26,685 nucleotides of DNA from Promethearchaeia archaeon (GTDB lineage Archaea > Asgardarchaeota > Lokiarchaeia > Sigyniarchaeales > SOKP01): NCBI GenBank assembly GCA_029856445.1, contig JAHQWY010000007.1:1-26685 (forward strand), in the 5' to 3' direction. The notes beneath the pieces were generated by a model. That model saw only the letters and a program-made list of their open reading frames with translations, was not told where the DNA came from and made no database searches. Of the stretch, positions 15,352 to 23,217 are shown piece after piece (the first letter of the stretch is position 1; the number at the start of each line of letters is the position of its first letter). The translations under genes and the position numbers were made by a program.

Positions 15352-17031
15352 ATTTCGACAACAAAGAAATTTAGGTTAAGAAGAAATACAGTTTTAAGAG
15401 ATGTGAGCAAACATAAGGCAGAAACGGTAGGGGACAAAGTTTTCATGACCTACATTCGAGACTTTGATAAAGAACTCGATGAGCAGTATACATTTAAAGA
15501 TATGCATGTAATGTCCAATCGTTTAGCAAATGGGTTGATTAATTTAGGACTTAAAAAAGGAGATGGCGTTGCTTTGATGGAAATTAATTCTCCTGAATTC
15601 TTATGGGCATTGTTTGCCACATTCAAAATGGGTGCGTATTCTGTAATGGTTAACATATCATTACGAGGAGAAGGCTTAAAATTTATAATCGATCATTCAG
15701 AGGCTTCAATTGTTATCATCCATTGGTCATTCTTAGACGCGATTTTAGATTTAAGAAGTCAATTGCCTAAGATTAAATATATCATTGTTGATACTAATGA
15801 AGCTTCTACAGATTTCAAATTGCCTAAAGGAATAATTTCTCTTCAAGAAGTAATGCAAGCATCTGATGACGATATTGAAATAGAGATTTATATAGACGAT
15901 ATAAGTATGCTTATGTATACTGCAGGAACTACAGGGCTCCCAAAAGCAGTAACATTTCATCAGGGTAGATTGTGGGCGGGTTTAAATCTTCAAGGTCTGA
16001 GAACTTATGTTGATATATTATACCAGCCTAATGATGTTCTTTTTACAAGCCTACCTTTATTTCATTCTAATGCATTATTTATTACCAGTTTTCCAGCATA
16101 TTTAGGCGAATTACCTTTAATCTTAGGTAAGAGATTTAGTGCTAGTCGTCACTGGGATATATGTAGAAAATATGGTGTTACAGTTTTTAACACACTCGGA
16201 GCGATGGTTCCCATATTATTGAAACAACCAGAAAGGCATAATGACAAAGATCACAAAGTGAGAGGAATTCTTTCTGCTGCCTGTCCCAAAGAATTTTGGG
16301 TGGCATTTGAGGAAAGATTCGGTGTGAAAATTTTAGAAGGGTATGCAGCAACAGACGGAGGTGGCTTTTCATTAGGAATTTTTGGTTTAGAAAAACAAAA
16401 TCCCCCAGTTGGAACAATGGGAAAACCCCCGATTGGTATGATAGCCGAAATTATGAATGATGATGGAGTTATTCTTGAAGAGCCTGAAAAAATTGGAGAA
16501 TTAGTATTTTTAGTTAAAGAAGTGGAAGTTAAACTACGACAAGTAAATTATTATAAGGATGAAAAAGCCTCAAAGAATTTAATTCGAGAAGGAAAGGATG
16601 GGCAAAAGTGGTTTCACACTGGTGATATGGCATACAAGGACAAAGATGGTTGGTTTTTCTTTGTAGATCGGAAAAGAGATGCTATTAGAAGGCGCGGAGA
16701 AAACATCGCGTCATATAGCATTGAAAAGGTTATCAATTTACATGACAAAGTGCTTGAATCTGCAGCTTATGGGGTTAAATCGGAATTAGGAGAAGATGAA
16801 GTGATGGTTGCAGTGGTTATGAAACCAGGGGAATCAATGACTCCTGAGGAATTATTGGATTTTTGCCAAGGTAAAATGGCATATTTTATGATACCACGAT
16901 ACATTGATTTTGTAGAAAAACTCCCTAAAAGTGAACTTCATAGAATAATGAAGCGTTTTCTTAAAGAACGAGGGATAACTGAAACAACTTATGATAGAGA
17001 AAAGGAAGGATATGAAATAAAAAGAGGTTAA
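15352..17031 (+). CDS. AMP-forming acyl-CoA ligase (CaiC/FadD-like)
   Basis: This ANL-superfamily enzyme activates a carboxylic acid with ATP and then forms the CoA thioester. Counting from the ATT at 15352 it has 559 residues. The ATP-binding loop is YTAGTTGLPKAV near residue 190, the A5-like motif is EGYAATDGGG, and the hinge region is FHTGDMAYKDKDGWFFFVDRK followed by RRRGENIASYSIE. In the C-terminal A10 motif, LPKSELHRIMKR has Arg531 where most family members have the catalytic Lys. The acid substrate is unknown; the pattern is closest to carnitine/crotonobetaine-CoA ligase-like proteins. The first ordinary start is GTG at 15403, but coding similarity with the fossil at 11991 continues upstream to the ATT. 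It is convergent with the nucleoside hydrolase, six bases away, and T-runs follow the stop. Confidence 0.9.
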   Translation: MSTTKKFRLRRNTVLRDVSKHKAETVGDKVFMTYIRDFDKELDEQYTFKDMHVMSNRLANGLINLGLKKGDGVALMEINSPEFLWALFATFKMGAYSVMVNISLRGEGLKFIIDHSEASIVIIHWSFLDAILDLRSQLPKIKYIIVDTNEASTDFKLPKGIISLQEVMQASDDDIEIEIYIDDISMLMYTAGTTGLPKAVTFHQGRLWAGLNLQGLRTYVDILYQPNDVLFTSLPLFHSNALFITSFPAYLGELPLILGKRFSASRHWDICRKYGVTVFNTLGAMVPILLKQPERHNDKDHKVRGILSAACPKEFWVAFEERFGVKILEGYAATDGGGFSLGIFGLEKQNPPVGTMGKPPIGMIAEIMNDDGVILEEPEKIGELVFLVKEVEVKLRQVNYYKDEKASKNLIREGKDGQKWFHTGDMAYKDKDGWFFFVDRKRDAIRRRGENIASYSIEKVINLHDKVLESAAYGVKSELGEDEVMVAVVMKPGESMTPEELLDFCQGKMAYFMIPRYIDFVEKLPKSELHRIMKRFLKERGITETTYDREKEGYEIKRG

Positions 17032-17037
17032 CTTTTT

Positions 17038-18009
17038 TTATTTTTTCATAGGTGGTTTTGTTATTAAATCTTCTAAAGCTTTCTTAAGTTTGATCTTTGG
17101 AGGTTTTATAACTAAAAATGAGTGATTAAATTCATTATTTTGATCTGGAATCCAATGGTTTTTACCTTGCTCAGGTTCAAGGATTATTCGATACTCTTTT
17201 TTCTCCTCAAGATAAGGCTCAGGACCTCTTACGCCATAAAGAGCTGTTATGAGATCCCAACTAAAATTCCCTTTTCTAGGCCCTCTTAGATATATTTCAT
17301 AAATTTTTCGAATTGGGTTTGATTCTGGCGTTCTAATAGATAATTTGTTCCCTGTTAAGAATTCAGTGCCATTAGGTTGCACAACAAGATTACTAGGCCA
17401 ATGGCTAATGACAAATCGAGCACTTTCCCAGTCCATTAACCAATTAAATTGTGCTTGGGCACTTGGGAAACTGCCAATGCCCATTGTAACTAGTTTCTTT
17501 ACTTTTCGTTTCACAAGTTCTATACCATTTAGTGCAGAAATGTCATCTGGAGGTGAATCTAAGAGTGCTTTTAGCGCTGTAAGTAATCCTACAGCAACAA
17601 TAATAATAGAATGATCTTCTGAATTTGACAATAAAAATCTGTATAATTTAACAGCTTCCCATTTCTTTTCACTTCTGATAATGTCTGAAGAAAATTGTTC
17701 TATAATGGCTCCAGTGTAGTAGTCTCTACCTTTAGATAGTTGTTTTTTAACAGCTCTGTATAATTGATATTTTTTACTCTTCTCGTAGTTTAGATCCTCT
17801 AATAATCCAACTGGAATCTCATGACGATTATAATAATTATTAATTATTGTCACACACCTTGCCGAAGACTCTATTGGCACGTCAACTATAACTCCTAAAA
17901 TTTTAACTTCATTAAAATCCATTAAAGCATGAAGTACTGCAAGAGCACCTGCATCATCACAATCACAATCCATATCAGTGTCAAAGATTACCTTAACTGG
18001 TTCGGGCAT
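17038..18009 (-). CDS. Inosine-uridine type nucleoside hydrolase family protein
   Basis: This 323-residue protein begins with FDTDMDCDCDDAGALAVLHA (residues 9-28). It is the aspartate-rich calcium-binding signature of nucleoside hydrolases, in the longer D-T-D-x3-D-x-DD variant rather than the classical DTDPGxDD. Further family features are LGVIVDVPIESSARCVTIINN, a strand IIIVAVGLLTAL equivalent to the usual VGPLTN region, and GELGSF-like MGIGSFPSA. Such enzymes split the N-glycosidic bond of nucleosides in salvage, but distant members have other or unknown substrates. No signal peptide is seen. The start is the first ATG, without a clear ribosome site, and is consistent with the family's beginning. 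The gene is not close to other nucleotide-salvage genes in the window, and its 3' end faces that of the acyl-CoA ligase. Confidence 0.85.
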   Translation of the reverse strand: MPEPVKVIFDTDMDCDCDDAGALAVLHALMDFNEVKILGVIVDVPIESSARCVTIINNYYNRHEIPVGLLEDLNYEKSKKYQLYRAVKKQLSKGRDYYTGAIIEQFSSDIIRSEKKWEAVKLYRFLLSNSEDHSIIIVAVGLLTALKALLDSPPDDISALNGIELVKRKVKKLVTMGIGSFPSAQAQFNWLMDWESARFVISHWPSNLVVQPNGTEFLTGNKLSIRTPESNPIRKIYEIYLRGPRKGNFSWDLITALYGVRGPEPYLEEKKEYRIILEPEQGKNHWIPDQNNEFNHSFLVIKPPKIKLKKALEDLITKPPMKK

Positions 18010-18137
18010 AGATAAATCTTTTTTTTAAATATATTTTTTTAGAGTATTTTTCAAAATCTGATCTAAAACCAATTTAATTTGGAAATTTAAAGTAAAAAAT
18101 AAAATTTGGGAATAAAAAAAGGAAATTTGAAGATGTT

Positions 18138-19379
18138 TTAAATCGCTTCTAATATATGCACACACATAGCTGCGGGGCCTGAGCCGATAGTTCCGCCACC
18201 GTTTTCAGCTAAGGCGAATTTATGCTTATCAACTTGTCTCTTCCCCGCATCTCCACGTAATTGAAGCACAAGTTCATAGATTTGTGCTAAACCGGAAGCG
18301 CCTAGAGGGTGCCCACGAGACAGTAAACCTCCACTTGGATTTACAGGAATTTTTCCTCCAAGTTCTGTTTCCCCACTCTCGGAAAATGGTCCTCCTTTTC
18401 CTATTGGGCAAAAACCCATCTGTTCAATTTGTTCGAGTTCTCCATAAGCCGTAGCATCATGAACTTCAGCTACATTTATATCTTTTGGACTAAGTCCCGC
18501 CATTGTGTATGCTGCTTTAGAAGCTCGTGCTGAAACATTATCTTTTTGCCAAGAACCAGATCGTAGAATTGAGGCTCTTACTAAGACTGCTTTATCATTT
18601 GGGTGTTCTTTTAAGAATTTCTCAGAACAGAGAATTGCAGCAGCTGATCCATCACCTACTGGGGCACACATTGCCCTTGTTAAAGGATACGCAACTTCAT
18701 AATCTTCCATCACCTGATCTACTGTCATTGGGAAAGTGTATTGAGCAAGTGGATTCAATGTAGAGTTGTTATGGTTTTTTGCTGCGATTGCGGCAAGTTG
18801 TCGTTGGGTAGTTCCATATTCTTTCATATGAGCTCGCGCTCCTGCTGCATAGAAATCCATGAAAACTGAATGACCTCCCTTCTTTCCTCCCTGTTTTTCC
18901 CCGCTCTTTGCTGCCTTTTCTGCTCTTTCTTTAGCTGCTTTCTGCATTTGTGCTATCATATTTCTTGTCATTTCAACATCTGTATAGGTTATAAACCCTC
19001 CCATCATTTTAGCTCGATCTTCTTGATATACTTTTTCTGTCCCTATTGCTAAAGCACAGTCGAATACTCCAGCTTTAATAGCAGTCCATGCTCCATTAAA
19101 AGCAGTACTTCCGCTAGCGCAGGCATTTTCCACATTTGTTATTGGTACTTTATCTACTCCATTAGGAGTAAGTGCTACTTGACCACGAATACTATGTTGA
19201 AAATCAGTCATTCCCCAACCTGTATTGGAAAACCATGCGGCTTCAACATTTTTTAAATCGAAATCATTGTCATCTTTGAGGGATTTAAGCGTCTCTCTTG
19301 TTAAATCTTTAATACTCTTATCAAGAAATTTGCCAAATTTAGTCATTCCTACACTATATACGTAAACCTTATCACTCAT
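18138..19379 (-). CDS. Thiolase family protein (acetyl-CoA acetyltransferase / SCPx-type)
   Basis: This 413-residue thiolase-fold enzyme has the nucleophilic Cys87 in ENACASGSTAF, the catalytic His in AEVHDATAYGELE and the second His in SRGHPLGASG. It lacks the CxG cysteine of classical biosynthetic thiolases, placing it in the SCP2/SCPx-like branch. The family catalyses CoA-dependent cleavage or formation of beta-ketoacyl-CoA. A Lys/Gly-rich segment (KSGEKQGGKKGGH) lies in a loop around residues 160-175. I start at the ATG at 19379, preceded by GTGAT four bases away, rather than at the in-frame GTG at 19388. Archaeal thiolases often have a DUF35 partner next door; none is present here. Together with the acyl-CoA ligase and the crotonase in this window it fits acyl-CoA catabolism. 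Confidence 0.9.
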   Translation of the reverse strand: MSDKVYVYSVGMTKFGKFLDKSIKDLTRETLKSLKDDNDFDLKNVEAAWFSNTGWGMTDFQHSIRGQVALTPNGVDKVPITNVENACASGSTAFNGAWTAIKAGVFDCALAIGTEKVYQEDRAKMMGGFITYTDVEMTRNMIAQMQKAAKERAEKAAKSGEKQGGKKGGHSVFMDFYAAGARAHMKEYGTTQRQLAAIAAKNHNNSTLNPLAQYTFPMTVDQVMEDYEVAYPLTRAMCAPVGDGSAAAILCSEKFLKEHPNDKAVLVRASILRSGSWQKDNVSARASKAAYTMAGLSPKDINVAEVHDATAYGELEQIEQMGFCPIGKGGPFSESGETELGGKIPVNPSGGLLSRGHPLGASGLAQIYELVLQLRGDAGKRQVDKHKFALAENGGGTIGSGPAAMCVHILEAI

Positions 19380-19580
19380 GAGTATCACTTTATCTAACTG
19401 ATAAATAAAGATAGTAATGTATTATTATTGATTATAATTATCAGTTTCGGTTTTGAAATATTATTGCTGTAAATTTGCACGTAATTTATAGTTTAATTTA
19501 TAATTAAGATGTGATTATATACCATAATACGTTTTAAAATCCATATCTTCATAAAAAACACATAAAACCTTGATAAAAGA

Positions 19581-19666
19581 GGGTGAATAACATAAATAAA
19601 GAAAAAGATATTCTTAATGAAGATCGGTTCCAAATCAATAAGAGAATCAAAATTCAACGCTTATAA
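19581..19666 (+). other. Vestigial or recoded 5' end of the small membrane protein gene
   Basis: GAGGGTGA (19580-19587) is followed five bases later by an open stretch starting with ATA at 19592 (INKEKDILNEDRFQINK) that ends in basic residues and TAA at 19664. The membrane protein frame resumes in the same phase two codons later. A polar, basic lead-in followed by a membrane helix is a normal N-terminus. This suggests an original gene that began here and has lost its ATG and gained a stop. Confidence 0.5.
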
Positions 19667-19672
19667 TTTGGG

Positions 19673-20065
19673 ATGATTATAGCAATAATTGCAGGAACGT
19701 TGTTTATTGTAAGTCAAAGTCTTATAGCAGTCAATTATCAAGAATATTATGCAGATTACAAGAAGGCAGAGATAGACTATGACAATGGAATAATAGATTA
19801 TGATGAATATGACGATAGACGCAACCAGTTAGAGCTTGAACTATATAAAGATTTATGGGTAATCTCAATTCTGAGTACTGGAGCTAAAGTTGGGGTATAT
19901 GTTGCATTTGTTTTTATAATTGTCTTTTTAATATCAATTGTGCTTGATGAATCTTTCAACAGAAAAATGCGAAGGTTAGCTTTAGGCGTATCGGGGATCT
20001 TTTTATTAGCTCTTTGTTATCCAATTTTCTTTGCACCTAATCCAATTTATTATTTTATGCCATAA
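19673..20065 (+). CDS. Small membrane protein, unknown function; possibly a truncated gene
   Basis: The frame encodes 130 residues with about three membrane helices: residues 1-20 (MIIAIIAGTLFIVSQSLIAV), ~64-92 (GVYVAFVFIIVFLISIVL) and ~100-118 (GVSGIFLLALCYPIFF). The loop between the first two is unusually rich in Tyr and Asp/Glu (NYQEYYADYKKAEIDYDNG). I do not recognise a family. The ATG at 19673 lacks a usable ribosome site and begins directly in the hydrophobic helix, without the usual charged lead-in. Such a lead-in exists immediately upstream in the same frame, behind a strong ribosome site but interrupted by TAA. The gene may therefore be a pseudogene, a shortened functional version, or the product of a sequencing error. 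A hairpin with a T-run follows the stop. Confidence 0.5.
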   Translation: MIIAIIAGTLFIVSQSLIAVNYQEYYADYKKAEIDYDNGIIDYDEYDDRRNQLELELYKDLWVISILSTGAKVGVYVAFVFIIVFLISIVLDESFNRKMRRLALGVSGIFLLALCYPIFFAPNPIYYFMP

Positions 20066-20104
20066 ATAAATTGTGTATATATTTAATGGTTTGTTTATGA
20101 TTAC

Positions 20105-20139
20105 AGTTGGAAATGTAAACATACAACTATTTTTTTTTT
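20105..20139 (+). terminator. Hairpin plus T-run after the small membrane protein gene
   Basis: AGTTG at 20105-20109 pairs with CAACT at 20124-20128 around a 14-base loop, followed by about ten Ts (20130-20139). The stem is weak, but the T-run is long and placed 40-75 bases after the stop. Confidence 0.4.
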
Positions 20140-20208
20140 AAGTAGAAATTAATAATGTCTCTAATCAAAAGAATAGGTAATTTAACAGGCCTTACAAAGA
20201 TTTTGATC

Positions 20209-20224
20209 TATAAAATATAAATAA
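20209..20224 (+). promoter_or_regulatory. Candidate TATA element for the GlcD/GlcF-like operon
   Basis: TATAAAATATAAATAA lies about 75 bases before the ATG at 20297 and is the best TATA-like match in this gap. It would give a leader of roughly 45-50 bases. The assignment rests on sequence resemblance only. Confidence 0.35.
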
Positions 20225-20296
20225 TAAGTTTTCTTCTTTTTTTGCTATCAAAATTTTGAAAAAATTATTAAATATATTGAGAACAATTGATAAATT

Positions 20297-21808
20297 ATGA
20301 ATGAAACTCAAAATGTTTATGAACAAATAGAGAACATCGTTGGGACTAAATACGTTTCTGATTCTGAACCAGTGTGCTATTCTTATTCAATGAATTGTGA
20401 TTTTACCTTACAAGGCATCCCTGATATTGTAGTAAAACCAAATACACCCGAAGAGATTTCTGGAATCCTGAGAGTGGCTAATAAATACGGTATTAAAATT
20501 GTCCCTAGAGGTAATGGTGCAGATTTAACTGGTGGGGCAAAACCAATTGGTGATGGTGGTATCGTTTTAGATGTTACTCGTATGAACAAGATATTGGATA
20601 TCGATGAGGAAAATCGAATTGTCACCGTAGAGGTTGGAATTTCTTGGAGTGAATTATGTGAGCAATTGAGCAATGTTGGAATAGGGTATTATACAGGATC
20701 AACGGGTCCTGCTTCTGGATTTTCTGCAACTATTGGAGGTGGCCTTTCCAATAACACGGTTGGAGGTGGGGGCGCAGCTATGTATGGAGCAGTAACCGAA
20801 CAATGTGTAGGATTGGAAGTTGTTTTACCTACAGGAGAGATTATATATACTGGTGCAAAGGCTAATTCTTTTCGTGATAAACCTTTTACCAGATTTGGGT
20901 TAGGCGCGGATTATTCGGGCATATTTTTAGGTGATGTAGGTATTCATGGAATAAAAACTAAGGCTTCTTTAAATATATATCCCCTTCCAGAATATAGAGG
21001 ATATGCAACATATGTAATTAAAAAGACTAAAGAGATGACCCCGCCAGAACGAGGATCAAAAGTGATGATAAAATGGCAACATGATAGATTACAATTACAT
21101 GATTTCTTTTATTATACGCAATCAACTGTAACTTCGTTAAAAGGACAAAAAGTTGCGAAGGGATTAATCAATGCCAAGGTTAGAGGTGCGACTCTATTTT
21201 ATACTACCGTTGCAGACACTCAACGACAATTAGACTATAATGTGGAAAGAATCGAAAAAATAGCTGAAGATGCAGGATTTGAAAAATTAGGTCCTACTGT
21301 AGAAGAGGGTAACATTGGGAAGTGGTTTTATGAAGAAGATGGAAGGTGGCAGTGGTCTAATCATAGTTGGGCAGGGGGATATTTATTTGGTATGGGAGGA
21401 TGTGTGAAATGTCCTACGTACCAATTACCAGATTATCGAAGGATGTATGATGATTGGGTTAAACGAAATTTTGCTAAAATGGCAGAAATGGGAGGTGTAG
21501 GTGGTGGTGCTGAATTCGTTGCTTTTGGTGTTAATCCAACTTATATTGATGTTGCCGGTGGTGCTGGTGTTTTAAGTAGTGTAGAACACAGAGAAGCTCA
21601 AATAGAATTATGGAAAGATTTCCTTATTACTCAGATAAAAGAGTTAGGTGCAGTGCACTATTGGATGGGTGAAATTATAGGAAGGAGCTTAGTTGATTCG
21701 GGAGCATTATCAGAAGAATATTACAACTTCATGATTACAATAAAGAAAGCTCTTGACCCTAACAAAATACTAAGTCCCGGTAAATTTTATTTAACTGATA
21801 AATATTAA
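20297..21808 (+). CDS. FAD-linked oxidoreductase, GlcD-like subunit
   Basis: This 503-residue flavoprotein has the FAD_binding_4 signature IVPRGNGADLTGG near residue 75 and SGFSATIGGGLSNNTVGGGG near 140-160. Its C-terminal oxidase domain ends LDPNKILSPGKFYL. The next gene begins directly after its stop codon and encodes a CCG-domain iron-sulfur protein. This pairing is that of glycolate oxidase GlcD/GlcF and D-lactate dehydrogenase complexes, so it probably oxidises a 2-hydroxyacid and passes electrons to the partner (inference). It differs from classical GlcD in having HYWMGEIIGRS where EHGxG is expected, and in having a C-x2-C pair (Cys369/Cys372) in GGCVKCPTY. It is related to the proteins at 1 and 6519 but more distant from each than they are from one another. 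No strong ribosome site precedes the ATG. Confidence 0.9.
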   Translation: MNETQNVYEQIENIVGTKYVSDSEPVCYSYSMNCDFTLQGIPDIVVKPNTPEEISGILRVANKYGIKIVPRGNGADLTGGAKPIGDGGIVLDVTRMNKILDIDEENRIVTVEVGISWSELCEQLSNVGIGYYTGSTGPASGFSATIGGGLSNNTVGGGGAAMYGAVTEQCVGLEVVLPTGEIIYTGAKANSFRDKPFTRFGLGADYSGIFLGDVGIHGIKTKASLNIYPLPEYRGYATYVIKKTKEMTPPERGSKVMIKWQHDRLQLHDFFYYTQSTVTSLKGQKVAKGLINAKVRGATLFYTTVADTQRQLDYNVERIEKIAEDAGFEKLGPTVEEGNIGKWFYEEDGRWQWSNHSWAGGYLFGMGGCVKCPTYQLPDYRRMYDDWVKRNFAKMAEMGGVGGGAEFVAFGVNPTYIDVAGGAGVLSSVEHREAQIELWKDFLITQIKELGAVHYWMGEIIGRSLVDSGALSEEYYNFMITIKKALDPNKILSPGKFYLTDKY

Positions 21809-23050
21809 ATGGTGGTTAAAATAACTGAAATAAAAGAAAATTTAAAGTATTTAAGCGAATTAGAAGATGCTGCAAGAGCATGTGCGCAATGCGGACAATG
21901 TAGAGTGGCTAATTGGCCATCTAAGGGGATTTTTTATAGTTGTCCTGTGTATAAATCAGATGTCATTTCGAAATTTGAACCATTGAATCCTCGAGGAAAA
22001 AATATTATCCTTAAAGGACTGTTTAGAGGAGATTTGAAATTAAGCCAGGAAATCAGCGATTTGATCTTTCAATGTACACTTTGTGGACTCTGTGAAGAAA
22101 TCTGTTTTAACTCTCAAAATGAGAACTTCGATTTTCCTATGGCAGGAATTATGGACCATGTAAAAGTATATGAAGCCTTAAGAGCAGATTTAGTTGAAGC
22201 AGGATTTCCAATCGAATCCCAGGTACCTATGAATAAAGCCATGGTTGAATTATTGAATCCATATGAACGAGATAATAAAGACAAACTTGATTGGATTAAA
22301 GAACTTGACTTTAAAGTTAAGGATGCGAGTAAAGAAGATGCTGAAATGTTGTATTTTGTTGGATGTACATCAGCATTAACTCCTCAAATCCAGCGTGTGG
22401 CTGTAGCCACAGCAAAGATATTTAATAAATTAGGAATTGACTTTTCAGTTTTTGGAGAACATGAAGTATGTTGCGGAAGTGTGGCTATGCGAACCGGAGA
22501 TAGAAAATCTTTTGAAAAAACTGCAGAAGAAAATGTTAAGTTCTTTAAAGATAGAGGAATTAAGACCATTGTCACAAGTTGTGCTGGTTGTTATAGAACA
22601 TTTAAAAAAGATTATGGAGATAAATTAGAAGGAATTGAAATCCTTCATTCAGTCGAATACTTAAGAAATTTAATAGCTGAAAAAGATATGAAGCTAAAAC
22701 AATTAGATATTAAAACCACGTACCATGATCCATGTCATATCGGAAGACATATGGGTATATATGAAGAACCACGAGAGATATTAAACAAAATTTCAGATTT
22801 AGTGGAGATGAAAACTAATCGTAACGGAGCAATGTGTTGTGGAGCGGGAGGAGGAGTTAGAAAAGGATTTCCAGAATTATCTCTTGATCTGGCTAAAAAT
22901 AGAGTTAAAGAAGCCGAAGAAACGGGAGCAGAATATCTAGTTAGCACTTGTCCATTCTGTTATCGAAATTTATCTGATGCTATAGAAGAACTCAATTCAA
23001 ATCTTAAGATGATTGATTTAGTTGAGCTAATATTAAAAGCTATAAATTAG
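21809..23050 (+). CDS. CCG-domain iron-sulfur protein, GlcF/HdrD-like
   Basis: This 413-residue electron-transfer subunit has two N-terminal 4Fe-4S sites and two CCG domains. The first site is Cys25, 28, 31 and 45, with a 13-residue insert before the last cysteine instead of the usual three. The second is Cys89, 92, 95 and 99. CCG1 is Cys186, Cys221-222, Cys258 and Cys261; CCG2 is Cys309, Cys343-344, Cys381 and Cys384. The spacings match the C-x31-39-CC-x35-36-CxxC motif known to bind the non-cubane cluster in heterodisulfide reductase HdrB/HdrD. The ATG follows the stop of the GlcD-like gene with no gap, indicating translational coupling. No membrane helix is visible, so the electron acceptor is probably soluble or another subunit. 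An ATA 12 bases into the gene stands five bases after GGTGG, but the ATG is the simpler start. Confidence 0.92.
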   Translation: MVVKITEIKENLKYLSELEDAARACAQCGQCRVANWPSKGIFYSCPVYKSDVISKFEPLNPRGKNIILKGLFRGDLKLSQEISDLIFQCTLCGLCEEICFNSQNENFDFPMAGIMDHVKVYEALRADLVEAGFPIESQVPMNKAMVELLNPYERDNKDKLDWIKELDFKVKDASKEDAEMLYFVGCTSALTPQIQRVAVATAKIFNKLGIDFSVFGEHEVCCGSVAMRTGDRKSFEKTAEENVKFFKDRGIKTIVTSCAGCYRTFKKDYGDKLEGIEILHSVEYLRNLIAEKDMKLKQLDIKTTYHDPCHIGRHMGIYEEPREILNKISDLVEMKTNRNGAMCCGAGGGVRKGFPELSLDLAKNRVKEAEETGAEYLVSTCPFCYRNLSDAIEELNSNLKMIDLVELILKAIN

Positions 23051-23077
23051 AAAATAAAAAAAAAAGAAAAATAATAG

Positions 23078-23089
23078 ATTCCTAGGAAT
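23078..23089. repeat. Perfect 12-base palindrome
   Basis: ATTCCTAGGAAT is a perfect palindrome 28 bases after the stop of the GlcF-like gene, in the gap between convergent genes. It could be a protein-binding site or chance; only one copy was noticed. Confidence 0.3.
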
Positions 23090-23153
23090 TTAGTTTACTA
23101 TAAGGTTTTCCTCAATATCCCTAGATTAATGTGGCAATCAATATACAGAAGAA

Positions 23154-23192
23154 AGCTAAAATATGCATATTTAGCTCATCACCTCTTTTTTT
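23154..23192 (+). terminator. Near-palindromic hairpin plus T-run after the GlcD/GlcF operon
   Basis: AGCTAAAATATG pairs with CATATTTAGCT, giving an almost perfect 23-base inverted repeat (23154-23176) with one extra A. Seven Ts follow at 23186-23192. It lies ~100 bases after the operon and ~25 bases from the 3' end of the convergent small gene, so it may serve both directions. Confidence 0.45.
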
Positions 23193-23217
23193 CAATAATT
23201 TTTAATAAATTTGAATT

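Noticed and set aside
15403..15405. GTG at 15403 as the acyl-CoA ligase start
   Set aside because: Coding similarity with the fossil copy, with mainly synonymous differences, continues for 17 codons upstream, and no ribosome site precedes the GTG. It is kept only as the fallback start.
20155..20220. 21-codon plus-strand frame (MSLIKRIGNLTGL...)
   Set aside because: It lacks a ribosome site, is very short, and overlaps the candidate TATA element of the next operon.
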